From assembly GCA_029940235.1 (NCBI GenBank), contig JAOZRI010000146.1, positions 1 to 6,103 on the forward strand: a stretch of DNA of 6,103 nucleotides, given 5' to 3'. The notes below the pieces were generated by a model. That model did not search any database. It was not told where the DNA came from and was given only the letters and a program-made list of their open reading frames with translations. A program made the position numbers and the translations under genes. Numbering within the stretch: position 1 is the first letter of the stretch; every line of letters begins with the position of its first letter. This DNA is from Desulfobacula sp. (lineage in GTDB: Bacteria; Desulfobacterota; Desulfobacteria; Desulfobacterales; Desulfobacteraceae). Below are positions 1 through 6,103 of the stretch, one piece after another.

Positions 1-96
1 ATTGCAAGCCTTGATAAAGAGATGCAGGACTATGCAAAAACCTATAGAGTTATTATGGGTGAAACCCTCTATTCTGATTCATGGCTTGACATTTAG
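1..96 (+). CDS. 3' end of an unidentified gene (partial)
   Basis: Frame 1 is open from the first base to a TAG at 94-96 and encodes 31 residues ending GETLYSDSWLDI. The start lies outside the window. The composition (charged helix-like stretch LDKEMQDYAKTYR, then a short hydrophobic segment and a polar tail) is that of an ordinary soluble protein C-terminus. The LYSDS string faintly recalls the C-terminal region of ZnuA-type metal-binding proteins of ABC transporters, but five residues are far too few to name it, and those proteins normally continue some 25-30 residues further. It has the same orientation as the small gene and cooC downstream, but about 127 bases with two strong hairpins separate them, so it is probably a separate transcription unit. 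Confidence 0.6.
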   Translation: MASLDKEMQDYAKTYRVIMGETLYSDSWLDI

Positions 97-114
97 TAAT
101 TTTAAATTTTAAAT
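86..114 (+). promoter_or_regulatory. possible sigma-70 promoter for the small gene/cooC unit
   Basis: A perfect -35 hexamer TTGACA at 86-91 is followed, after a 17-base spacer, by TTAAAT at 109-114, which matches 4 of 6 positions of the -10 consensus. The -35 falls in the last codons of the upstream gene (Leu-Asp-Ile), so it may be coincidence, and in such AT-rich DNA a 4/6 -10 match is cheap. If real, transcription would start near 120 and the leader would run through the rest of the inverted repeat and the terminator-like hairpin before reaching the small gene. Confidence 0.25.
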
Positions 115-175
115 TTTTAATTTTCAGTTAAGGAAATTTATCCTTAATTCAAAATTAAAAACTAAAAATTAAAAA
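100..175. repeat. long AT-rich imperfect inverted repeat
   Basis: Arms 100-134 and 141-175 pair around a six-base loop (135-140, AATTTA). Of 35 opposed positions, 30 are Watson-Crick, one is G-T and four are mismatched (at 104, 111, 113 and 125 on the left arm). The innermost seven pairs, TTAAGGA/TCCTTAA, contain the only GC pairs. The outer arms have a seven-base period: TTTTAAA, TTTTAAA, TTTTTAA on the left, and ATTAAAA, ACTAAAA, ATTAAAA on the right. It could act as a second hairpin next to the terminator at 179-221, as a cruciform-prone element, or be a small dispersed intergenic repeat. The sequence alone cannot decide between these. Confidence 0.75.
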
Positions 176-181
176 CCAAAA
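154..181. repeat. tandem heptamer repeat, four units of AYYAAAA
   Basis: Four adjacent seven-base units read ATTAAAA, ACTAAAA, ATTAAAA, ACCAAAA, varying only at positions 2 and 3 (T or C). The array forms most of the right arm of the inverted repeat at 100-175 and its last unit runs into the A-rich foot of the hairpin at 179-221. Short tandem arrays like this can change copy number by slipped-strand replication. Confidence 0.6.
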
Positions 182-221
182 AGCCCCCTGCTCTTTTTTA
201 TAATAAGTGCAAGGGGCTTTT
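179..221. terminator. rho-independent terminator-like hairpin, possibly bidirectional
   Basis: AAAAGCCCC (179-187) pairs perfectly with GGGGCTTTT (213-221). Beyond one mismatch (188/212), the stem continues with 189-191/209-211 and 193-195/205-207, leaving an AT-rich loop. On the plus strand only four T residues follow the GC core. On the minus strand the stem is followed by TTTTTGGTTTTTAATT, a richer T-tract. It most likely ends transcription of the gene finishing at 96. No minus-strand gene abuts it, so the second direction may be incidental. The GTG at 224 lies only two bases beyond the stem, which complicates start assignment for the next gene. Confidence 0.65.
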
Positions 222-223
222 AT

Positions 224-541
224 GTGGGAGAACATTTCGAATTGAAAAAAAAAACCAAAGATATCTGGTACTATATTGTTGCTCAAAATCCTGGAACTTC
301 AAATGAACAATTCATGGGTTATACAGATAAAGAAACCAATGCCACCTTTATCCCTTGCTTTCAATCAAAGGAAATTGCACAGCAGTGCTTTCTTCTGATG
401 CCCAAAGATATCATGAAAGAAAAATATGAAGTTCAGGCAATAATTAAAGAAGACCTGACTGACCTTGCAGAAAAACAGAGTTATGAAATCTTTTTATTGG
501 ATGACAAAGGGAAAATCTTAAAGCAGATTTCCAAATCATAA
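224..541 (+). CDS. small uncharacterised protein encoded just upstream of cooC
   Basis: A 105-codon frame from GTG at 224, not recognised as a named family. It has no signal peptide or membrane segment and should be cytoplasmic. An aromatic strand-like segment DIWYYIVAQNP (residues 13-23) is followed by FIPCFQSKEIAQQCFLL (42-58) and a charged C-terminal half ending YEIFLLDDKGKILKQ. The pattern suggests a small alpha/beta fold. The FIPCFQSKEIA part vaguely recalls SseB-type domains, with low confidence. C45 and C55 are its only cysteines. The start is uncertain: GTG 224 would depend on AGGGG (212-216), buried in the preceding hairpin stem. An in-frame TTG at 242 (99 residues, MKKKTKDIWYY) has an exposed GGGAG at 226-230, although the 11-base spacing is long. 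It is separated from cooC by only 17 bases, so the two are very probably co-transcribed. Confidence 0.7.
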   Translation: MGEHFELKKKTKDIWYYIVAQNPGTSNEQFMGYTDKETNATFIPCFQSKEIAQQCFLLMPKDIMKEKYEVQAIIKEDLTDLAEKQSYEIFLLDDKGKILKQISKS

Positions 542-546
542 ATTAC

Positions 547-551
547 AGGAG
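547..551 (+). promoter_or_regulatory. ribosome binding site fixing the TTG start of cooC
   Basis: AGGAG at 547-551 lies seven bases before TTG at 559. This is ideal spacing and supports the rare start codon. The protein then begins MSLKIAVGGKGGVGKTT, which places the P-loop at the very N-terminus as expected for the family. The next in-frame ATG lies far inside the ATPase domain. Confidence 0.8.
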
Positions 552-558
552 CATTATT

Positions 559-1341
559 TTGAGCTTAAAAATTGCTGTGGGCGGTAAAGGCGGAGTTGGA
601 AAAACAACAATCACTTCTCTGATTGCAAGAGCCATTGCTGCATCAAATAAAGATACAAAGGTTATTGCCATAGATGCAGATCCTGTTGCCAACCTTGCTG
701 CAGGCCTTGGCATTGATGAATCACAACCCATTACTCCAGTATCAGAACTCTCTGATCTGATTGCAGAGAGAACAGGAGCAAAACCTGGCACCATGGGTGG
801 TTTTTTTACCCTGAATCCAAAGGTTGACGACATCCCGGATCGCTTCTCCATTGAAAAAGATGGAGTCAAACTGCTTGTCATGGGAACAGTACAAAAAGGT
901 GGTTCCGGTTGTATCTGCCCTGAAGCAACTATTTTAAAAGCTTTGATGAATCATCTTGTTCTGGCACGAAATGAAGTTGTTGTCATGGACATGGAAGCCG
1001 GCATTGAACATTTAGGAAGAGCAACATCAGGTTCTGTTGATGCTCTTATTGTTGTAGTAAACCCAGGCAAAAGAAGCCGTGTGGCTGCAGATAAAATCAG
1101 AAAACTTGGGACAGATATTGGGATTAAAAATATTGTTGTTCTTGGAAACAGGGTCAGATCCAAGGAAGATGAACAGCTGATAAAAGAGAGTATGCCGGAT
1201 TATAAAATTATTGGATTTATTTCTGAACATGATGAAATTGTAAATTCAGATAGAGATGGCACCCGCCCCTTTGATGACATTACAACAATACCCGACGAGT
1301 TAAAAGAGGTAACAAAAAAACTAATTGCACTCTCATCATAG
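559..1341 (+). CDS. cooC: CooC-type carbon monoxide dehydrogenase maturation ATPase
   Basis: A 260-residue SIMIBI-class (MinD/ParA-like) P-loop ATPase. It has the deviant Walker A GGKGGVGKTT (residues 8-17, signature lysine K10 and P-loop lysine K15), a switch-I-like DADPVANL (39-46), the Cys-x-Cys motif GCICPE (117-122, C118 and C120), and a Walker B-like DMEAGIEHLGR (144-154). The CxC followed by PE and the DMEAGIEHLGR signature set CooC apart from MinD and ParA. In studied members the paired cysteines bind metal at the dimer interface, and ATP hydrolysis drives nickel insertion into the C-cluster of carbon monoxide dehydrogenase. The length is normal for the family and no key motif is missing. 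A role on acetyl-CoA synthase (AcsF-like) is the main alternative. It follows the small gene at 224-541 and converges on the M16 peptidase gene. The gene for its client enzyme is not in the window. Confidence 0.88.
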   Translation: MSLKIAVGGKGGVGKTTITSLIARAIAASNKDTKVIAIDADPVANLAAGLGIDESQPITPVSELSDLIAERTGAKPGTMGGFFTLNPKVDDIPDRFSIEKDGVKLLVMGTVQKGGSGCICPEATILKALMNHLVLARNEVVVMDMEAGIEHLGRATSGSVDALIVVVNPGKRSRVAADKIRKLGTDIGIKNIVVLGNRVRSKEDEQLIKESMPDYKIIGFISEHDEIVNSDRDGTRPFDDITTIPDELKEVTKKLIALSS

Positions 1342-1365
1342 GTAAAAAAACACCACTCTTTTAAT

Positions 1366-4200
1366 CTATTGTCCCGATTTTATAATGATTAAGGCACTTT
1401 GATCGATTTTAAGATATTTTTTTACAAGCTGGTTTAAATCATCATGTGAAATTGCGGCATAATCATCGAGCATATTATTGGCCCACTCAAATCTTTGCGG
1501 AAAGTTGGAAGAGTTGGCCATGACTGAATTTAACCAGTAAGCATTAGTCTCTCGAATGGTTTTTAAATGATTTAAAACCGGTTTTAAAGAGATCTGAGCC
1601 TCCTGTTGTGTAATCTCCTGCAAAGTTAAAGAGTCAATGACTTCCTTAATTTTACTATAAACAAATTTAATACGTTCAGGTTCTACATTTACAACAGCGT
1701 GCATTACTCCATAGTCGTTGAACTGAAGTGAAGGAGCATTATATGCATAGGGAGAATAAGTTTCACTTAGCTCTTCTCTTATAAGAATCCTGAGCCGTTC
1801 TGAAAGCACTCTTGATAAAATAGACAGGCGTCGGGTCTGCTTTATATCCCAAAAATCATCGGTTAAAAATGCAAGATGTATCACACCTGTATGAATTTTT
1901 GAATCTATTATAAGCTCAAGCCGTTCTCCTTTAGGAAAATTAACTTTGGCAGAATTCACAGACTGGCTGGCAATCTTTTTTCTTGGTTTCAATGCCCCCA
2001 TATATTTTATTGCGAGCTTAACCAGATTTTGAGAATCAAAATCCCCCACCATGGAGATATCAATGAAAGGATTCATAAAATTTGGCATTATCCAGTTTTT
2101 AATATCTTCTAAAGTATATTGGTCAATTATATCAGGGTGTGGCAAACCAAACCTAAGGTCATTTTTTGCAAGAAAAGAATCTCCTTTGATTTGCATTATA
2201 CCTTCAGGTGTCTGCATTAGAGCTTCATATCTTTGTCTATAGCGAATTTTTGCAAGATCAAGCGTCTCTTGGCTGAACCCTGGATCATTAAAATAGTGAT
2301 AAATAAGTTGAAAAACAAGTTCGGCTTCCTTTGGATCGGCAGATCCAGACAGTGAAAAATAGTTTTCATTAATTTTAAAGTCAATATTTATATCCCGTCC
2401 TGCCAGTGCTTCTTCCAATTGATCGGCATCAAGGTTACCTAAACCACTATTTATTATCACACTTTCACAAATTATTGATAGCCCAGGTTGTGCAGCAGGC
2501 TGTGATTTTTCACCCTGGCCAAAACAGACCTTAAATTTGAATTCATTTTTTTTAAAATCAGTTTTTTTAAGATTCAAACTGATATTATTTTCAAATTTAA
2601 TTTTTGTAATACCAAGGTCTTTAATATTCTCCTGCCTTGTTTTTATTCCAAATTGAAAAGAGGATGGTATTGTTAGATATGGAAATTTTTTTGACTCAAA
2701 TCCTTGATATTTACCCACCTTGTTATTGATACTTCTATTATATACATCACGAATTGCTGCCTGTGGATTTTCTGTTTGAATCTGAGCATTTCCAGTAACC
2801 ATTACAAGCCTGTGATCCTTTGACCAAATCTTTTTTAAAGCCTGATGTACATCCTGTAGTGTTATGGATTCAATATAGGGTTTTAATATATTTTTTCTCT
2901 GTTTTTCAGATAAAAACAAGCCCTTTGTATTTATTGTTGCCAGAATCTGCCTTGACAAATCTTTAGTTTTCCGTGTCTGTGCCTGATTCAGCTCTCTTTC
3001 AAGATAAGATATTGAATCAGCTTTAACTCTCTCCAGCTCTTTTTTTGTGAACCCAAATATAAGAGCCTGTCTTAAGACATTTTCAATCTGTTTAAGACAC
3101 TTCTGCCAATTATCAGAGTCACAACCCGCATTAATTGCAGACAAAGAGATATTATGCAAAAAAGAACCTGAATAGGAGGAGGCTTTAGAAAAACTGGCAG
3201 TCTGTTTGTTGACCATCCGCGATAAGCGATTTTGAATTATGGAATTTGTAATATTATCCAGAGTTTTTTTCTTTAAATTATCTATTGTCAATTGTTCAAA
3301 GGGCTTCCAGAAAACAGTCTCTATTGTCACTTCAGTACTGCTGGCTTCTGGTTCGTAATGGTAGAACACCTCAATGCCCTTGTGATCTTTGAATTTTGTC
3401 TGCAAAGTCGGCTTGGAAAATTTGGTGCGGGGTTGAATCTTTGAAAATCTTTTAACAATCATGGATTCAACAAGTTTAGCATTAAAATCACCCACCACAA
3501 CCAAAGCCATGTTATCAGGGCGGTACCATGAATCGTAGTATGATTTAAGCAGTTTTGAATCAGCCTTGTTTAAAACTGTGTCTACTCCAATTGGAAATCT
3601 TTTATTCAAAAGAGCTCCGGGCAGTTCAAATTCTAAAGATTTTTTAAAAGTTCTATAGGATATTGAGTCTCTCTGTCTTTTTTCAGACAAAATAACTCCC
3701 CGCTCACGTTCAACTTCAGCTTCAAGCAGAAGTGCGCCCTGGGCATAATCTTCAATTATCAAAAAAGCTTTATCCAGATGTTTTTCATTGCTGTCTGGCA
3801 AAGTAAGATCATAAACAGTATTAAAAAATGAAGTGTGGGCATTTGCATCGGCACCAAAATCCATACCAATGGACTGGAAATATTTAATTAATTCACCAGG
3901 AGGAAAATGAGTTGAACCATTGAACAGAAGATGTTCAAGATAGTGGGCAATTCCCTGTTGATCATCGGTTTCATGCATTGACCCTGAAAAAATATTTAAA
4001 TGGATATCAATCTTCTCTTTTGGAGTTGTATTCTCCATGAGTATATACTGGAACCCATTGGGAAGATGCCCGTAAATAATGTCAGGGTCAAGTGGAGAAC
4101 CACTATCTGATTGAATAATAAGATTATGCTTTGGAGCACACGACAGTATAAGTAAAAAACCTGCCAGCACAAACTTGAAAATGATAGATTTATATTTCAT
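1366..4200 (-). CDS. M16 (pitrilysin/PqqL-like) zinc metallopeptidase, putative lipoprotein
   Basis: 944 residues. The N-terminus MKYKSIIFKF plus a hydrophobic core ends in ILSC (C21), a lipobox-like site. The +2 residue is Ala, not Asp, so by the enterobacterial rule the protein would go to the outer membrane. The first M16 domain carries the inverted zinc motif HYLEH (residues 86-90, bases 3931-3945), with E89 as catalytic base. A third zinc ligand is expected from the glutamates at 162-166 in AEVERERGVILSE. The family hallmarks GxxHxxEHLLFNGS, SFFNTVY (124-130) and WYRPDNMALVVVGDF (225-239) are intact. The C-terminal half holds the inactive M16 domains, with LREELSETYSPYA-like residues near 806-819. 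Two-domain M16 enzymes of this size degrade peptides in a closed chamber, so peptide clearance in the periplasm is likely, though the substrate is unknown. The ATG follows the PpiD-like gene by 23 bases with only a weak AAGAG site, consistent with read-through expression. Confidence 0.9.
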   Translation of the reverse strand: MKYKSIIFKFVLAGFLLILSCAPKHNLIIQSDSGSPLDPDIIYGHLPNGFQYILMENTTPKEKIDIHLNIFSGSMHETDDQQGIAHYLEHLLFNGSTHFPPGELIKYFQSIGMDFGADANAHTSFFNTVYDLTLPDSNEKHLDKAFLIIEDYAQGALLLEAEVERERGVILSEKRQRDSISYRTFKKSLEFELPGALLNKRFPIGVDTVLNKADSKLLKSYYDSWYRPDNMALVVVGDFNAKLVESMIVKRFSKIQPRTKFSKPTLQTKFKDHKGIEVFYHYEPEASSTEVTIETVFWKPFEQLTIDNLKKKTLDNITNSIIQNRLSRMVNKQTASFSKASSYSGSFLHNISLSAINAGCDSDNWQKCLKQIENVLRQALIFGFTKKELERVKADSISYLERELNQAQTRKTKDLSRQILATINTKGLFLSEKQRKNILKPYIESITLQDVHQALKKIWSKDHRLVMVTGNAQIQTENPQAAIRDVYNRSINNKVGKYQGFESKKFPYLTIPSSFQFGIKTRQENIKDLGITKIKFENNISLNLKKTDFKKNEFKFKVCFGQGEKSQPAAQPGLSIICESVIINSGLGNLDADQLEEALAGRDINIDFKINENYFSLSGSADPKEAELVFQLIYHYFNDPGFSQETLDLAKIRYRQRYEALMQTPEGIMQIKGDSFLAKNDLRFGLPHPDIIDQYTLEDIKNWIMPNFMNPFIDISMVGDFDSQNLVKLAIKYMGALKPRKKIASQSVNSAKVNFPKGERLELIIDSKIHTGVIHLAFLTDDFWDIKQTRRLSILSRVLSERLRILIREELSETYSPYAYNAPSLQFNDYGVMHAVVNVEPERIKFVYSKIKEVIDSLTLQEITQQEAQISLKPVLNHLKTIRETNAYWLNSVMANSSNFPQRFEWANNMLDDYAAISHDDLNQLVKKYLKIDQSALIIIKSGQ

Positions 4201-4223
4201 TTGACTCTTTTTTTTAAGGACTG

Positions 4224-6103
4224 TTATCTCAAAATTAGAGGATCATATGTGATCTTATTTTGTTTTCTTAAGCTGGCCATCCATGACTGATAAGATCGGG
4301 CCTGTTTACTCTGAAGAATCTGCTCTTTTAAAGACTTAATATTTTTTACAATTTCAGATTCCGCCGGGGTCTGTTTCTCTCTGAATTGCAAGACAAAATA
4401 TCCCATGGTATTTTCGATAATTTCAGGATATATTTTATTGTTTTCACTTAAAGAGAAGCCAGCTTTTATGAATTCATCAGAATTGCCAATTTCTTTAATA
4501 TTACCAGCTCTGGTGAACAATTTGGTTGATTTTAATTTTAATGAGTTTTCCTTGGCAAGCTTTATAATATCTTTCAAATCAACAGCTTTGGCAAGATAGA
4601 GCTGAGCTTGTTGTTGTGCATGTTCTTTCTGGAGTTTAGATTTTAACTCATTTAAAACCTTTGGCTTAACTTTATCAAATTCAAGTACAACAGGGTCAAT
4701 TTTTTTTATGGTTTTAATCAGATAGTAGGAATCACCAAACTGTTTTACATCACTTATATCATCTAAGGATAACTCAAAGGCAGCTCTTGCAAACCCTGCT
4801 GCATCGCCAAAATTAAGCCCTTCCCCGTCAATACTGAATTCATCACTGGTGACAATCTTTTTGTCTGCAATAAGAGCCACCTGTTCAAAATCATCCCCAT
4901 CAATTACAGAATCAAATGCTTCTCCTGCTTTATAATAAGCCAGGTTCTGCATTTCAAGGACTTCAAGCTCTTTGCGTATGGTATCAGAAACCTCTTCAAG
5001 GGTTTTTGTGGAAGCTTCAAACCTCTCCACAAGTTTAATAATATGCCAGCCAAACATTGTTCTTACAGGTTTTGAGATTTCATCTTTCTCCATGGAAAAC
5101 GCCTTATCTGCGAAGGGCTTTACCATGGCATTTTTTTCAAATTTCCCAAGATATCCTCCGTTCGTCTTTGAAGGACCCTGGGAATATTTTTTTGCAAGTT
5201 CTTCAAAATCCTGGCCATTCACAGCCATTTGATAAATCTGCATGGCCTCTTTTTTTGCAGCTGCATCTCTCTCTTTTGAAGCATTTTCTTTTACTTTAAT
5301 CAAAATATGTCTTGCTTCAACTTTTTGAGGTATTTTAAACTCTTCAGGATGTTCCTGAAAATAATCTTTTATCAAAACATCACTTATGGATGCCTCACCT
5401 TTATGATCTTCGGGAGAAAATTTAAGATACATTGCTTGAATTTTAGGATCAGATTTATAATTATCACTATTTTCTGCATAATAATTTTTAATCTGCCCGC
5501 TGTCAGGTTTAATCTCTGTATATTCAGAAGGATTGAACATGAGATAATCTACAGCTATTTTACTGTTTTGAAATAGATACCAATTGCGAGCTTCAAGGTC
5601 AGAGACATTAATTGCGCTGAACAGCATATCCCTGATTTTCTGCTGTCTTAAAGAGTTAATCTGGCTTTGTTCAAACATTTCAGGCGTCAAGGAGTTTAAA
5701 CTTAAAACTTTTTTATATTGCTCTAAATTGAATATTTCATCCCTTTGAAATGCTTTGATTGACATCAAAGATTGCTGCAGCTCTTTTTCAGAAACCACAA
5801 TTCCAAGTTTTTGTGCTTCAGATAAGACAAGTCTTTCATCAATTAATGAATCAATGGCCTGCTGTTTCACATTAAGTGCTTTTAAAATATCATCATTTAA
5901 ATTTTTCCCAAACCTGGCTCGCATCTGATCAACAATCATTTTATATGCCCGCTGGTATTCTTTTATGGTGATGGGCTCATCATTTATTGTTGCAACACTA
6001 TCATTTCTTTTAGATCCAAATGATCCAACACCAAGAAATACAAACACAATAACAATAATCCCAAGAAAAAATTTAATAATCCAGTTCCCGGTATTTTCAC
6101 GCA
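4224..6103 (-). CDS. ppiD: PpiD/SurA-like peptidyl-prolyl isomerase, membrane-anchored (5' partial)
   Basis: The minus-strand frame is open from the right edge to TAA at 4224-4226. The first full codons read RENTGNWIIKFF, then a hydrophobic run of about 20 residues (LGIIVIVFVFLGVG), an uncleaved inner-membrane anchor like that of PpiD. The internal GTG at 6047 would cut this anchor in half and is not the start. The two bases left at the edge (TG in the coding sense) would suit an ATG codon, so the true start is probably at or just beyond the edge. Numbering from that GTG (607 residues remain): a SurA-N-like helical chaperone region at about 17-145; a parvulin (PpiC) domain at about 242-341 (bases 5025-5324) with ARHILIK, GGYLG and GWHIIKL, including H247 and H335; then a long helical C-terminus. 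It probably assists folding of exported proteins at the periplasmic face. Size and order match PpiD. It is the first visible gene of an operon with the M16 peptidase. Confidence 0.88.
   Translation of the reverse strand, partial: RENTGNWIIKFFLGIIVIVFVFLGVGSFGSKRNDSVATINDEPITIKEYQRAYKMIVDQMRARFGKNLNDDILKALNVKQQAIDSLIDERLVLSEAQKLGIVVSEKELQQSLMSIKAFQRDEIFNLEQYKKVLSLNSLTPEMFEQSQINSLRQQKIRDMLFSAINVSDLEARNWYLFQNSKIAVDYLMFNPSEYTEIKPDSGQIKNYYAENSDNYKSDPKIQAMYLKFSPEDHKGEASISDVLIKDYFQEHPEEFKIPQKVEARHILIKVKENASKERDAAAKKEAMQIYQMAVNGQDFEELAKKYSQGPSKTNGGYLGKFEKNAMVKPFADKAFSMEKDEISKPVRTMFGWHIIKLVERFEASTKTLEEVSDTIRKELEVLEMQNLAYYKAGEAFDSVIDGDDFEQVALIADKKIVTSDEFSIDGEGLNFGDAAGFARAAFELSLDDISDVKQFGDSYYLIKTIKKIDPVVLEFDKVKPKVLNELKSKLQKEHAQQQAQLYLAKAVDLKDIIKLAKENSLKLKSTKLFTRAGNIKEIGNSDEFIKAGFSLSENNKIYPEIIENTMGYFVLQFREKQTPAESEIVKNIKSLKEQILQSKQARSYQSWMASLRKQNKITYDPLILR

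Noticed and set aside
1..96. Upstream fragment as a ZnuA-type metal-binding protein, which would suit a nickel theme with cooC
   Set aside because: Only the LYSDS string supports it, and the protein stops about 25-30 residues too early for that family. It was left unidentified.
100..175. Inverted repeat as the ends of an insertion sequence or MITE
   Set aside because: The arms are separated by only six bases, there is no transposase, and no target-site duplication is convincing in such AT-rich flanks.
154..181. Heptamer repeats as a CRISPR array
   Set aside because: The units are seven bases with no spacers, and there are no cas genes nearby.
97..241. Leader region as a known riboswitch
   Set aside because: It has two simple hairpins and almost no GC-containing conserved core. 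No recognisable aptamer motif (for example cobalamin, SAM or nickel/cobalt NiCo) was seen.
543..881. Minus-strand open frame opposite the start of cooC (112 codons)
   Set aside because: It lies wholly antisense to the well-supported ATPase gene and is low in complexity (Ser/Pro/Ala/Thr-rich). The same applies to the two shorter antisense frames at 951-1163 and 1027-1230.
4972..5576. Plus-strand open frames opposite the parvulin domain of the PpiD-like gene (4972-5232, 5057-5299, 5307-5576)
   Set aside because: They are antisense shadows of a clear coding region. They overlap one another in different frames and have no recognisable domain. Similar frames at 2051-2242 and 4405-4599 were dropped for the same reason.

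Overview
The window looks like a low-GC chromosomal segment from an anaerobic Gram-negative bacterium, most likely of the Desulfobacterota (Desulfobacterales type). This is inferred from a CooC-type nickel-maturation ATPase, a membrane-anchored PpiD-like foldase whose N-terminus begins RENTGNWIIKFF, and a two-domain M16 lipoprotein, all in AT-rich DNA. No rRNA or other taxonomic marker is present, so the assignment is tentative.

Layout. Bases 1-96 (+) are the last 31 codons of an unidentified gene. Bases 97-223 are intergenic. They hold a long AT-rich imperfect inverted repeat (100-175) whose arms are built from tandem heptamers, followed directly by a second, GC-based hairpin that looks like a rho-independent terminator (179-221). 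Next on the + strand is a two-gene unit: a small uncharacterised protein (224-541, possibly starting at 242) and, 17 bases later, cooC (559-1341, TTG start with a good ribosome binding site). Only 24 bases separate cooC from a convergent minus-strand pair, read right to left: a PpiD-like peptidyl-prolyl isomerase (4224 to beyond 6103, 5' end outside the window) and, 23 bases downstream of it, a zinc-dependent M16 peptidase with a lipoprotein signal (1366-4200).

How the genes work together. The minus-strand pair is probably an envelope protein-quality operon: an inner-membrane-anchored periplasmic foldase/chaperone and a lipid-anchored periplasmic protease. The plus-strand pair is a CooC-family ATPase, expected to serve nickel insertion into carbon monoxide dehydrogenase/acetyl-CoA synthase, with a small partner of unknown function. 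No carbon monoxide dehydrogenase gene lies inside the window. The genes themselves are mostly ordinary. The points most worth a second look are the structured leader before the small gene, the small gene itself, and the PpiD-like gene's start, which lies beyond the window edge.
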